Source: Lachnospiraceae bacterium UBA3820 (GTDB lineage Bacteria > Bacillota > Clostridia > Lachnospirales > Lachnospiraceae). Taken from it: a stretch of 17,633 nucleotides of DNA. The stretch covers positions 1 to 17,633 of the forward strand of contig DFDU01000085.1 in NCBI GenBank assembly GCA_002369325.1. The letters run 5' to 3'. Within the stretch, counting starts at the first letter, position 1. Each line of letters begins with the position of its first letter. Positions 1 to 8,514 of this stretch are shown here, one piece after another. Position numbers and translations under genes: made by a program. The notes under the pieces were generated by a model that saw only the letters and a program-made list of their open reading frames with translations, searched no databases and was not told the DNA's origin.

Positions 1-34
1 TTGGACAAAAGTTGGACATGGTATGCTATAAATT
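1..34 (+). promoter_or_regulatory. possible promoter/operator region of the lipoprotein gene
   Basis: The heptamer TTGGACA occurs twice, at 1-7 and 12-18, one helical turn (11 bp) apart. An AT-rich TATGCTATAAAT stretch follows at 22-33. TTGGAC at 1-6 could be a -35 box with a -10 near 24-29, but the -10 match is poor. The spaced direct repeat could equally be a regulator site. The window begins here, so the upstream part is not visible. The promoter itself is not well supported. Confidence 0.25.
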
Positions 35-84
35 ATTTGAAGTTTAGTAAAACAAAATATTTTTTATAAGGGGAGAAAACAAAA

Positions 85-945
85 ATGAAAAAACAAAAAT
101 TACAAAAAGCAATTGTTATGACAGGACTTATCACTGTTATGGCAGGATCACTCGCAGGATGTGGCAAAGATGATTCCGGAAAAAAGGAAACCACTGCTGC
201 TACAACAGAGGCTACAGAAGCAACCACAGAAGAAGCAACCGGGGCTGATGCAGACGAGATACTCGAATACAAGGATGCCAAAGGATGGTCAGTAAGCTAC
301 AAACCAAGTCTCATTGCATTAAATGAATTTGAAAACGGTGCAAGCTTTGTATATACCGGAGAGTCGGCAGGTTCAAATCTGGTAACCATATCCTATATAG
401 AAGGAAAGCAGCCTGAAGAAGTACTCTCAGAGATAACTGAAGGATGGGGCGAAGGAATCCAGGAAGATATCATAAGAACCGAGAACTACCTTCCCGGAAC
501 AGATGATAAATGGGGCTTCTGGAGAATGTATCAAGGAAACTGTCTTATCGCAGGCGAATATAACGGCGGTGTAATCTTATTTGAAGTTAATACACACGAA
601 GGCGATTCAGAGGAAAAAGCAATGACAATATCCGACTTACTTTCAGAAATCATTAGTTCTATAAAATATGATAACTTCGAAGCACAAACTTTATTTGATT
701 ATGTACCGGGTACATATACATCTGCAGGTACGGAAGAAATTGAAGGAGAGAACACAGCTTACGAGCATACCATAACACTTAATGATGATCATACCGGAAA
801 GATGGTAATTCAGGATGAAGTAAATATAATATGGTCAAGCAACGAGCTTATAAGTGAAGACGGAAGCTCTGCATATGAATATACTATCGAAGGCAATGAT
901 CTTCTTGTTAACTTTGATGATGAGTGGGTAACGTTCACAAAATAA
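85..945 (+). CDS. secreted lipoprotein of unknown function, two-domain
   Basis: A 286-aa protein exported and lipid-anchored on the outer face of the membrane. The signal peptide has a basic start (KKQKLQK), a hydrophobic core and a lipobox LAGC at residues 23-26, so Cys26 is the lipidated residue. A Thr/Glu/Ala-rich linker (about 33-58) spaces the folded part from the membrane. Residues about 60-195 form one alpha/beta-looking region; residues about 205-286 look like a small lipocalin-like beta domain containing GTYTS, LNDDHTG and IIWSS, a type common in Firmicutes lipoproteins. The start follows a clear AAGGGGAG site at 68-75. It is the only rightward gene, is monocistronic, and ends at a strong terminator. 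No catalytic motif is visible; a sensory, adhesive or solute-binding role is possible but unsupported. Confidence 0.9.
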   Translation: MKKQKLQKAIVMTGLITVMAGSLAGCGKDDSGKKETTAATTEATEATTEEATGADADEILEYKDAKGWSVSYKPSLIALNEFENGASFVYTGESAGSNLVTISYIEGKQPEEVLSEITEGWGEGIQEDIIRTENYLPGTDDKWGFWRMYQGNCLIAGEYNGGVILFEVNTHEGDSEEKAMTISDLLSEIISSIKYDNFEAQTLFDYVPGTYTSAGTEEIEGENTAYEHTITLNDDHTGKMVIQDEVNIIWSSNELISEDGSSAYEYTIEGNDLLVNFDDEWVTFTK

Positions 946-964
946 CCTGATATATACTATATAC

Positions 965-1000
965 AAAGGTCCCGATTCTTAATTGAACCGGGACCTTTTT
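965..1000 (+). terminator. rho-independent terminator of the lipoprotein gene
   Basis: A 10-bp perfect stem pairs AAAGGTCCCG (965-974) with CGGGACCTTT (989-998), continuing into a run of T. The 14-nt loop can pair a little further (TTC with GAA). It begins about 20 bp after the lipoprotein stop codon. On the other strand the T run is only three bases, so it acts mainly rightward. Confidence 0.9.
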
Positions 1001-1017
1001 CCATATTATGATCGATT

Positions 1018-1161
1018 TTAATCAGCAACGCTTTCTATCTCACCGCCATAATATTCATATTCCACAACATCAAAAGCTTTAGGGAATTCTTCATCTTCCT
1101 TTTTTGTCAATTCTTTGCAATAAATCAGGTCCTTAAAAAGGGAATTAATAAAAAAGATGGT
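1018..1161 (-). pseudogene. 3' remnant of a lost leftward gene
   Basis: The leftward strand is open for 47 codons ending at a TAA at 1018-1020. The last 35 or so residues look like real protein: acidic and aromatic, ending VEYEYYGGEIESVAD with normal codon use. There is no ATG/GTG start with a ribosome binding site in frame; a TGA lies just upstream at 1162-1164, and reading upstream the frame runs into the inverted repeat at 1142-1234. I read it as the surviving C-terminus of a gene whose 5' part was deleted, with the boundary near 1135-1160. I do not recognise the family. A small independent gene with an unusual start is less likely. Confidence 0.4.
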
Positions 1162-1234
1162 TCATACAAATGTTAAGCATATCGTTTGTTCTTACATGAT
1201 ATACCTGCACATTATATGAACCATCTTTTAATTC
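1142..1234 (-). terminator. long-loop inverted repeat, probable terminator of the leftward gene train
   Basis: A 15-bp perfect inverted repeat pairs AAAAGATGGTTCATA (1152-1166) with TATGAACCATCTTTT (1215-1229); two more pairs follow inside after one mismatch. GAATTAA (1142-1148) and TTAATTC (1228-1234) can extend it outward across a small bulge. The 45-50-nt middle can form a smaller nested stem (ATATC with GATAT). In leftward transcripts the stem begins 17 bp after the dehydrogenase stop and ends in a run of six U, so a terminator is the simplest reading. The long loop is unusual, and the shape also fits a very short MITE-like element. Confidence 0.6.
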
Positions 1235-1245
1235 AGAACAGCATA

Positions 1246-2232
1246 TTATACGTCATTTTCGTTCTTTACTCCGTTTGCTGCATCCATAAGATTCTGTAAC
1301 GTAGTTTCTGCTATGGCTGCAAGCGCCTCCATGGTATAGAAACCCTGATGTGAAGTAATGATTACATTAGGGAATGCCAGAAGCCTTGCCGTAACGGAAT
1401 GCTGCATAATATCATCGGAACGATCCTCATATACATTTCCTGTTTCCTCTTCGTATACATCAAGACCTACACCGAGGAATTTATTCATACGAATACCTTC
1501 AATAAGCTCATTTGTATCTACAAGAGCACCTCTTGATGTATTTACAAGGATAACACCATCCTTCATTTTCTTAATAGTTTCAAGATTAATCATATGATAT
1601 GTTGAATCCATCAAAGGACAATGAAGTGATATAAGATCACTTTGTGCCAAAAGCTCATCCAAAGATACATACTCAACAAAACCGTCAAGTGAAGGATTCT
1701 TATATACATCATAAGCTATAACACGCATACCGAACCCGTGACAGATTTTACACATAACGGCACCGATTTTTCCCGTTCCGATTATACCGGCAGTCTTTCC
1801 GTTAAAAAGTACTCCTCTAAGACCCTTTAATGTATAATCATTTTCACGAACCTTGTTATATGCCTTGTATAGTCTTCTGTTAACGGCGAGTGCAAGAGCC
1901 ATGGCAAGCTCGGCAACGGATTCAGGTGCATATCCCGGCACACGCTTTACCGTTATGCCAAGTTCCTTTGCCTTTTGGGTATCAACATTGTTAAAGCCCG
2001 CACATCTCATCAAAACTGTTTTTACACCGCACTTGTTAAGAATCTCCAAAGTCTCGGCTCCGACATCAGCGCTTACAAATGCACAAATTGCATCGTATCC
2101 GTCTGCAAGTGACGCAGTTCTTGGCTCTAATTCATGATCAATATAATCGATTTGAATCTCCGGAAAATTCTTAAGCGCCGGATCAAAAGATTTCTTGTCA
2201 TAAATTTTTGCTGCATAAAATAATACCTTCAT
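1246..2232 (-). CDS. ldhA: D-lactate dehydrogenase-like 2-hydroxyacid dehydrogenase
   Basis: A 328-aa cytoplasmic NAD-dependent oxidoreductase of the D-isomer 2-hydroxyacid dehydrogenase family, expected to reduce pyruvate to D-lactate while reoxidising NADH during fermentation. Length is typical of D-LDH. The substrate domain covers about 1-100 and 300-328; the nucleotide domain lies between, with the Rossmann glycine motif GTGKIG at 152-157 and Asp175 at the end of the next strand, which favours NADH over NADPH. The catalytic trio is present: Arg234 in NTSRGALVD, Glu263 in GLDVYEEE, and His295 in SHQGFYT. The start is fixed by AGGAGGA 8 bp upstream (2241-2247). It is the last gene of the leftward train, 60 bp after the RsbW-like gene. 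Its link to the signalling genes may be only positional. Exact 2-oxoacid preference cannot be read from sequence alone. Confidence 0.88.
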   Translation of the reverse strand: MKVLFYAAKIYDKKSFDPALKNFPEIQIDYIDHELEPRTASLADGYDAICAFVSADVGAETLEILNKCGVKTVLMRCAGFNNVDTQKAKELGITVKRVPGYAPESVAELAMALALAVNRRLYKAYNKVRENDYTLKGLRGVLFNGKTAGIIGTGKIGAVMCKICHGFGMRVIAYDVYKNPSLDGFVEYVSLDELLAQSDLISLHCPLMDSTYHMINLETIKKMKDGVILVNTSRGALVDTNELIEGIRMNKFLGVGLDVYEEETGNVYEDRSDDIMQHSVTARLLAFPNVIITSHQGFYTMEALAAIAETTLQNLMDAANGVKNENDV

Positions 2233-2254
2233 TTTTTATTTCCTCCTCTTATTC

Positions 2255-2286
2255 AAGAACAATCAGATAAATTTGGAATTGTTCTT
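2255..2286. other. hairpin in the gap between the ATPase and dehydrogenase genes
   Basis: AAGAACAAT (2255-2263) pairs with ATTGTTCTT (2278-2286), a 9-bp stem with a 14-nt loop. The T run follows it on the rightward strand, where no gene is transcribed. In the leftward transcript the stem sits between the RsbW-like stop and the dehydrogenase ribosome binding site and lacks a U tail. It could modulate read-through or mRNA stability and would not be a strong leftward terminator. Confidence 0.35.
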
Positions 2287-2292
2287 TTTTTA

Positions 2293-2709
2293 TTAAAAGT
2301 TCTTTTTTATTCTCAAAATATTCTTACCGTTTTTATACTCGTATTCAACATTATCCATAGACTGTTTAACCATAAAGATACCCAGACCACCTATATCTCT
2401 TTCCTCTGCCGAAAGAGTTACATCCGGATCCTGTCTTGCCAGCGGATCGTACTGGACACCCTTATCGATAAATGTAAGCTCTACGGAAAGAGGCTCATCC
2501 TTCACCTCAACTTCTATTATCGCAGGGCCTGTTTCCGGATTATAAGCATAGCTTGCGATATTTACAAATATCTCTTCAACAGCTATGTCAACCTGAATCT
2601 TAACCGGCATAGGACATTCCTTTGCCTCAAGCTTTTCATCGACAAATTCCAGAACCTGTGGAAGATTTTCCACCAAAGCTTCTATCTCAAGTTCTTCTTT
2701 TTTGCTCAT
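2293..2709 (-). CDS. RsbW/SpoIIAB-like anti-sigma serine kinase (HATPase_c)
   Basis: A 138-aa cytoplasmic GHKL-fold ATPase of the RsbW/SpoIIAB group, the usual length for this family. The ATP pocket is recognisable: N-box AVEEIFVNIASYAY at 43-56 with Glu45/Glu46 and Asn50, DKG at 82-84, and the glycine-rich lid RDIGGLGIFMVKQ at 104-116. Family members bind a sigma factor or other target and phosphorylate a STAS-domain antagonist, which a PP2C phosphatase dephosphorylates. The PP2C gene lies directly upstream, 70 bp away, which supports a pair. No STAS protein or sigma factor is in the window, so the third partner is elsewhere or this is a different output. The ribosome binding site GGGAGGAGGA is strong. 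It is assigned as a class; the substrate is not known. Confidence 0.85.
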   Translation of the reverse strand: MSKKEELEIEALVENLPQVLEFVDEKLEAKECPMPVKIQVDIAVEEIFVNIASYAYNPETGPAIIEVEVKDEPLSVELTFIDKGVQYDPLARQDPDVTLSAEERDIGGLGIFMVKQSMDNVEYEYKNGKNILRIKKNF

Positions 2710-2779
2710 ATTTATCCTCCTCCCAATAACATTATATATTTAAAATCAAATTATAATCCTATTCTGTTACAGCCGGTTT

Positions 2780-4444
2780 CTAAAACAGCTTTATCGCCAT
2801 CATCGACAAATCATCAAATTGAGGTGCGTCACCGACAAAGGTATCCACGGCATCTTTCATATTATCCAAAAGTTCCTTGGGATCGGCATCCGGATTTTTA
2901 TTTAATGCCTCTATCATGCGCTCTGTACCAAAGAGCTCATTTTTAGCATCCGTTGCCTCAGGACATCCGTCAGTATATACAAAGAGTGTTCCGCCTTTTT
3001 CCAGATCAAATTCATATTGTGAATAAGGCATGCCTTCCATACCTCCGATTACAAAGTCGTGACTGTCTTTAAATATGGTAAACTCACCATCTTTTTTTCT
3101 TATCAACGGAAACTCATGACCTGCATTTCCGGCAACTATATGTCCGGTTGATATTTCAAGTATTCCAAACCATACTGTTACAAACATATCTTCATCATTG
3201 CCATCACAAATTCTTTCATTGGTTTTTTCAAGAACTTCGGCAGGCGATAGACCCATTTGTGCAAAATTGGATATTATTATCTTGCTCATCATCATAAAGA
3301 GAGATGCCGGAATGCCTTTACCAGATACGTCAGCGATAACCATTCCGAGATGATCATCATCAATTAAGAAATAATCATAAAAATCTCCGCCGACCTCTTT
3401 CGCCGGATCCATGGAAGCGTAGATATCAAATTCATTTCTTTCAGGAAAAGCCGGATAGATTCTCGGAAGCATACTTGCCTGAATACGCGTTGCCACGTCA
3501 AGCTCGGCACCAATTCTCTCCTTTTCCGCAGTTACAGCCGTAAGATTATCCATATAATCGATAAGGCTTTCCTGCATAAAACGTGTTGCATTATACAGTT
3601 CTTCTATCTCATCTCCTGTATGTATATCAAGTTCAACAATCTTATCCTTAGTATATTCTTCCTCATTTGTTCCAAAATTATCAACTTCTTCCGTAAGCTG
3701 CTCAATCGGTGAAGTAATACGCTTTTTGATGCTTACTGACATGACTGCGATCATAATAATTACCATAACTATACTGATAGCACCGTTAATTATCGTAAAT
3801 CTTATTGTATTTTTTACCATAGCTGTTACATCCAGATCACAAAAAGCTATTGCAAAAGCTTCACCGTCTGCATTATATATAGGTTCCCCACCGGTTGAAA
3901 GCCAGCCATACTTGGTTTTTGACCTGATAGGTTCTACTTCCACATTTCCATCCAGATCCTCAAATGCGCTTCCTGAAAGGTCCTCAACCACACCAAGAGA
4001 ATTTAAAGGATCATTCGGATCAATAAGCGTGATACATTTTCCGTCATTTATAACCTGTACATAAATATATTCGGCTGACATTTTTTCACAAAGCATTTTA
4101 AGATTTTCAATTTCATAATTGAATTCTTCATATAATCCCTTATCTTCAAGCCAAAATGCTATAAGAGATAAATTGCCTGCCTCTTTTGCTTTCTTTGAAA
4201 CCTCTTTAAATTCATCGGACTTTACGGTTTCATACAATCTCATAAGGTATTCTTCATCGGAAATCTCTACTGCGGTTCCTGCAATTTGAAGTGTTTTATC
4301 ATTATAAAATCTTTTATATGTTACCCAGTTAAGTATCGCTGCACAAGTAAGTAAAAGATTGGTTAAAATTAAAATAGTTATCACAACAAGAGCTATAAGT
4401 CTTTTTTGAAGCTTTTTTTTCTTTTTTGTTTTTATCCTTTTCAT
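2780..4444 (-). CDS. membrane-bound PP2C phosphatase with extracytoplasmic sensor and HAMP (SpoIIE/RsbU type)
   Basis: A 554-aa membrane signalling phosphatase. Residues 1-15 are strongly basic, TM1 is about 16-39, an extracytoplasmic Cache-like sensor is about 40-212, TM2 about 213-239, and a HAMP linker about 240-295 continues into a coiled stretch. The SpoIIE-type PP2C domain fills 335-554 with metal-binding aspartates in GGDFYDYF (Asp354), ADVSGKG (Asp372), YTDGCPEATDA (Asp492) and FDDLSMMA (Asp544). Family members dephosphorylate a phospho-STAS protein in response to a signal. AAGGAG lies 7-8 bp before the ATG. It sits between the sensor-MFS gene (58 bp upstream) and the RsbW-like gene, implying one pathway from membrane signal to kinase target. 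The ligand cannot be inferred. Confidence 0.88.
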   Translation of the reverse strand: MKRIKTKKKKKLQKRLIALVVITILILTNLLLTCAAILNWVTYKRFYNDKTLQIAGTAVEISDEEYLMRLYETVKSDEFKEVSKKAKEAGNLSLIAFWLEDKGLYEEFNYEIENLKMLCEKMSAEYIYVQVINDGKCITLIDPNDPLNSLGVVEDLSGSAFEDLDGNVEVEPIRSKTKYGWLSTGGEPIYNADGEAFAIAFCDLDVTAMVKNTIRFTIINGAISIVMVIIMIAVMSVSIKKRITSPIEQLTEEVDNFGTNEEEYTKDKIVELDIHTGDEIEELYNATRFMQESLIDYMDNLTAVTAEKERIGAELDVATRIQASMLPRIYPAFPERNEFDIYASMDPAKEVGGDFYDYFLIDDDHLGMVIADVSGKGIPASLFMMMSKIIISNFAQMGLSPAEVLEKTNERICDGNDEDMFVTVWFGILEISTGHIVAGNAGHEFPLIRKKDGEFTIFKDSHDFVIGGMEGMPYSQYEFDLEKGGTLFVYTDGCPEATDAKNELFGTERMIEALNKNPDADPKELLDNMKDAVDTFVGDAPQFDDLSMMAIKLF

Positions 4445-4502
4445 AAAAGTTTCTCCTTTTTATGTAAGTTCCTAAAAGCTTATTTTGTCCGGTCCAATAT
4501 CT

Positions 4503-7466
4503 TCAGTTTTCCTTTTTTATATATCTTTTTTTACGTGCGGCTGACGATAAAAAGAACAATAATGCAAGTGCGGTAATAATCAACCCTACCATAAGCAAGC
4601 CTTTTCTTACTCCCAAATTATACACGCAACCAAGTACAAATGCACCAAGAGACTGTGCACCGTTTTCAAACAGGCTGTATACCCCAAAGGATCTGTCATA
4701 GCCAAATTCTTCAACTTCAGGAATCTCGGTAAAGTAGCTTGTAAGAAGCGGTATACCGAAGCTGTTTGAAAATCCAATAAGCACAAGTGCTATCAGAATA
4801 GATGTAACATTACCCATAACAGCTATGCAAATAAACGCCTCAGCATAGAGAATTATTGATACAGCCAATCCAAAATGACGAAGATTTCTTTTTGAGAAAA
4901 GCTCCGTTAATTGAGTTCCGAAGCAAAGTGCGATTACACCTGTTATCATAAACGCAAAACTTATATACGACTCGGAAAGTCCCCAATCCGAACCCATGAT
5001 AGGAAGCATATAGTTAAGGAAATATCCGCATATCAAAAGTGGTGTCAAAGCCAGAACAAAGAAACCGATTATTGAAGGCTTAAATATAAATTTAATCGAA
5101 CTCTCACCTGAAGTTTCAGTTTTCTCCTCAGACATATCCTCATCACGCATATTATCTGCCAGATATTTACGACTGACAAAATATAATATCACACTGGTTG
5201 CGGCAGTTATCAAAAATACGGTAGTATATGAGCACCATTGTACCAAAAAACCACCCAGAACAACTCCGCAATTTATTCCTGATATACTTGAAATACTGTA
5301 ATATGCAAAACTCTTATCTTTTTCCTCCTCAGGCAGCTTGGCAATCTGAACATTTACAAGAATAAGTAAAACACCCCAGCCTGCACCCAGAACAACGGAA
5401 CCAAGAGTCAACATGATAATATTAGGAATCGCTCTTAGCAAAAGTCCAAAAGAAAACATGATACTGCTCACAAGTATGGATTTTTTTGCACCAAGCTTTC
5501 TTATTATATTTCCTCCAAGTGCCGAAAAAGCTGCTCCCGATATAGTCTCGGCAGATATAGGAATGGCTGCGATTATCGCAGGCGACAGTCCAAAAAGACT
5601 TTGATTAATCGCAATCCTCTTTGCCTGCAAAGGAAGAATTACACATGTAAGATTGGCAAAAAGAAAGACGAGAAATACAATAAATCTGAAAATTCCCGGT
5701 GTAATTTTAGCCGTTTTAAATGATTTTTCTTTTCTTATCTGATATTCTTTTTTATCTTTCACATAATACATAAGCTCTGCCACAAGCATAACCACAACCA
5801 CTGTCATGGCAAGGACATTCAGCAAAAGCGAAATAAGATTATTTCTGTTTTTTTCATTGACGGAAGCAAGATCCGTACCTACCTCGATAAAACCTATAGG
5901 CTTTCCTTCATCTCCATATATAGGATAATGTACAAACAGATAACTTCCGGTACTGTCAGTATTTTTGTATCTGTGCGTTGTTGCATTTTCCATAAGATCC
6001 TGCATATCAGTACCTTCATATTCCCAATCATATGGATATATTACACTTGTATCTGTCATGGTATATGTCATGGTAACGGTACCGTCAATTACACGATACA
6101 AAACGCAGTAAAGCTCATCAGATTTTTCTGTATTACTGTTAAATACACTATATACGGCCTCACGAACCTTGACATAATCCTCGTTCATAAAATCAGAAGG
6201 TTTTTCAAGTGCAAGGAACGAATCTTTAGGTATTCGTTCTGAGGTAACAGCCGCAGCAAGTGTTTCTTTCTCATATATCTGATCTGTAAGCTGTGAAGTA
6301 AACTCCGGAAACATCGTTCCAACCAAAAGCAATACAAGTACAGCAATGCCGGAAACAATCAGCATCGTAACCTTTGAATAAATACTTGCTTTTTTCATAA
6401 AATACATTAATAATCTGACTATAGCAAAGATAATACATACACATAAATAAATTATGGATATCCACAAAATAATTATCTTTATCTTTATTGCCATATCCAA
6501 TTCAGTTTCAAATATATAATCAAAATCACCATCCCAGATAGTTATTGAAAACTCGCCGGTTGAGACTATACCTTTTCCATAGGCATAAACAAAATATTCT
6601 GTTATACGATCGCCCGGATTTTCAAGGAAAGCTTTCCTTGTTATATCCTTTTTTTCAGTATCTACAATAATTATATCCTTTAAGCCGATATCTGTAACAT
6701 ATAAAAAACCGTCATAATAACTTATATCATTTGGAATACTTCCTTCAAAATCATCACTGTCATACAATATCTCGTCATCTTTTTTATCCAGATAGTGATA
6801 TACTTTTCCATCATAAGTTGTATAATATAATTCGTTTCCCGTTTCATCAGTTACCGCACTTAAGACAAGTCCCTCGGCACCTGCTAAGGGATAATCATTT
6901 ATAATATTTCCGGTCTCATCAAAAGAAAGCATGGAATCTTTTTCTTTCTTTATATAACGCATACCTGTTTTGGTTCCCGATAAACCAATCACTGAAGCAC
7001 GAACCATATCATCCTTTGCGGTAAACTCACCAATTAGCTTTATATCACGTGATTTAAAATCAAGATTATATATTTTTTCTCCGGATATATGAATTCCCTG
7101 AGCAATACTCTTTTCATAAATATATAATTTATCATTTCCGCCGTAAATGATGCCGTTTATCGAACTTAAGCCTATATCATTGGCATTAATTTTTTCAAGC
7201 AAAATACCGTCAGACGAAAGCTTAAGTAAGGATTGTGCAGCATCACAAATCATATATATATTTCCGTTTTGGTCAACAGTTATATCAGAGACCTCATTCA
7301 GGATATAGTTTTTAAACGGATTTTTAAATATCCACCTTCTAAATATAAAAAGGTTAAAAAAAGAAATCATGGAAAGCACAACCAAAAGAACCACTAAAAA
7401 GCTTTTTTTCTTTTTTGCATTGTCTGAATTATTATTTTCATCTTTTACTTCTTTATCTGTCAACAT
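4503..7466 (-). CDS. beta-propeller / Cache-like sensor / MFS transporter fusion
   Basis: A 987-aa multidomain membrane protein, far longer than a usual 400-aa MFS carrier. Order: cytoplasmic basic N-terminus; TM about 22-43; an extracytoplasmic repeat region about 50-320 with NHL/propeller-like blades (VDQNGNIYMICD, YYDGFLYVTD); two TMs about 327-355 and 364-387; a Cache-like extracytoplasmic domain about 388-540 containing IYPYDWEYEG and YPIYGDEGKPIGFIEVGTDL; TM about 543-568; then a full 12-TM MFS unit about 591-976. The MFS loop 2-3 signature appears as GGNIIRKLGAKKSI (651-664), and there is an acidic central loop at 774-790. The gene directly precedes the PP2C gene and probably shares its transcript. 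It may sense or import a ligand tied to that switch; substrate unknown. AAAAGGT 9-11 bp upstream is a moderate ribosome binding site. Confidence 0.8.
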   Translation of the reverse strand: MLTDKEVKDENNNSDNAKKKKSFLVVLLVVLSMISFFNLFIFRRWIFKNPFKNYILNEVSDITVDQNGNIYMICDAAQSLLKLSSDGILLEKINANDIGLSSINGIIYGGNDKLYIYEKSIAQGIHISGEKIYNLDFKSRDIKLIGEFTAKDDMVRASVIGLSGTKTGMRYIKKEKDSMLSFDETGNIINDYPLAGAEGLVLSAVTDETGNELYYTTYDGKVYHYLDKKDDEILYDSDDFEGSIPNDISYYDGFLYVTDIGLKDIIIVDTEKKDITRKAFLENPGDRITEYFVYAYGKGIVSTGEFSITIWDGDFDYIFETELDMAIKIKIIILWISIIYLCVCIIFAIVRLLMYFMKKASIYSKVTMLIVSGIAVLVLLLVGTMFPEFTSQLTDQIYEKETLAAAVTSERIPKDSFLALEKPSDFMNEDYVKVREAVYSVFNSNTEKSDELYCVLYRVIDGTVTMTYTMTDTSVIYPYDWEYEGTDMQDLMENATTHRYKNTDSTGSYLFVHYPIYGDEGKPIGFIEVGTDLASVNEKNRNNLISLLLNVLAMTVVVVMLVAELMYYVKDKKEYQIRKEKSFKTAKITPGIFRFIVFLVFLFANLTCVILPLQAKRIAINQSLFGLSPAIIAAIPISAETISGAAFSALGGNIIRKLGAKKSILVSSIMFSFGLLLRAIPNIIMLTLGSVVLGAGWGVLLILVNVQIAKLPEEEKDKSFAYYSISSISGINCGVVLGGFLVQWCSYTTVFLITAATSVILYFVSRKYLADNMRDEDMSEEKTETSGESSIKFIFKPSIIGFFVLALTPLLICGYFLNYMLPIMGSDWGLSESYISFAFMITGVIALCFGTQLTELFSKRNLRHFGLAVSIILYAEAFICIAVMGNVTSILIALVLIGFSNSFGIPLLTSYFTEIPEVEEFGYDRSFGVYSLFENGAQSLGAFVLGCVYNLGVRKGLLMVGLIITALALLFFLSSAARKKRYIKKEN

Positions 7467-7493
7467 AAATAATATACCTTTTCTGTTTGTTTT

Positions 7494-8456
7494 TTATTTT
7501 TCTATAAGATTATATTTTGATAGAAGCGAATAAGAAGGAGCCATATGCATCTTGTAATATCTTAAACTTTCCATACCCATATCCTCAGTATAATTTATCA
7601 TATCAACATCTTTCATAAAACGCTCAAAACTTTCTCTTAATAGATATTCATTAAGACCTTTTATTTTATTTATCGCATTTTTATACTGATAAATTCCGAG
7701 ACCGTTTCTGTTGGTTACGATACAAAGACCTGCTGCCTTTCCATCCACTCTTACAAGTATACCATAACCTCTTAACATATCAAACTTTGAAACCGCATTT
7801 TCTATAACCTTCTTCAGGCAGCCGTAAGTACATTCTTCACAGGTTTTGTCGTTGCACCAGTGTTTTTCCATAAATTCTGTACACTCATCTGTAAGTGACG
7901 GTTCAAGCTCAAGAGTTTCATAATTATATTTTCTTTTAAAATATCTGTATCTGTACCTGTCATCCGGCATATCCAGACCGGCTTTAAATTCTTCGGGTGT
8001 AAAAACATAATCCTGTATTTCCCTTAAATCTTCCACCTCAAAGTCAACTCCTGCTTCGGTATAATAAGAAAGCATCCATGGTGTAATATCGCAGAATCTC
8101 AAAGGATATCCAAAAAATTTAAAATCCTCTTTGATATCCGATACAACTTTTTTTATTCTTTCTTTTGTGTAATATCCAATACATGGTGAAGCTATAGGTC
8201 TGCCTGTTTCTCTTTGAAAAAATAAAATATATATAAATTCTTTATCGTCGGAAAACCTGTAAAATGTCGGAATAGGCTCTCTCCAGCTCCAAAAATTAAG
8301 GAAACTGGTATTTGCGCACCAGTGTCCGTTCATTTTATCATAGTATGGATCGAAAACCTTTTGCAGTTCCCACGAAACCTCCTTATAGCCCCTCTCGGAA
8401 AGTGACTTTAAAAAAGCCTCAGGCATATCAAAGTATTTTTTTGTATCCTGTCTCAT
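7494..8456 (-). CDS. DUF2156 (COG4866-like) GNAT-fold protein
   Basis: A 320-aa cytoplasmic protein of the DUF2156/COG4866 type, related to the C-terminal acyltransferase half of lysyl-phosphatidylglycerol synthases; members are two GNAT-like folds and most have no known substrate. Seen here: NYTEDMGMESLRYYKMHMAP at 288-307, close to the family's conserved C-terminal motif with its D-G-LR-K pattern, and RYRYRYFKRKY at 167-177. Unlike full MprF proteins it has no membrane segments. Cys201, Cys206, Cys209 and Cys213 form a tight cluster that might bind metal. The start chosen is the second in-frame ATG, with CGGGAGA 4 bp before it; the upstream ATG at 8487-8489 has no ribosome binding site. It is 27 bp upstream of the MFS fusion, so co-transcription is likely. 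Confidence 0.75.
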   Translation of the reverse strand: MRQDTKKYFDMPEAFLKSLSERGYKEVSWELQKVFDPYYDKMNGHWCANTSFLNFWSWREPIPTFYRFSDDKEFIYILFFQRETGRPIASPCIGYYTKERIKKVVSDIKEDFKFFGYPLRFCDITPWMLSYYTEAGVDFEVEDLREIQDYVFTPEEFKAGLDMPDDRYRYRYFKRKYNYETLELEPSLTDECTEFMEKHWCNDKTCEECTYGCLKKVIENAVSKFDMLRGYGILVRVDGKAAGLCIVTNRNGLGIYQYKNAINKIKGLNEYLLRESFERFMKDVDMINYTEDMGMESLRYYKMHMAPSYSLLSKYNLIEK

Positions 8457-8460
8457 AATA

Positions 8461-8467
8461 TCTCCCG
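8461..8467 (-). promoter_or_regulatory. ribosome binding site that sets the DUF2156 start
   Basis: CGGGAGA on the leftward strand lies four bases before the ATG at 8454-8456. The alternative ATG 33 bases further upstream is preceded by AT-rich DNA without any purine-rich site. Confidence 0.7.
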
Positions 8468-8514
8468 ATTTTTTTATATTAATAAGCATTTGTTATTAAC
8501 AGCATGTTATATGA

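Noticed and set aside
1142..1234. CRISPR or integron-like repeat array
   Set aside because: There is a single inverted repeat pair, with no regularly spaced direct repeats.
8457..8489. Upstream ATG for the DUF2156 protein
   Set aside because: No ribosome binding site precedes it, while the downstream ATG has a good one.
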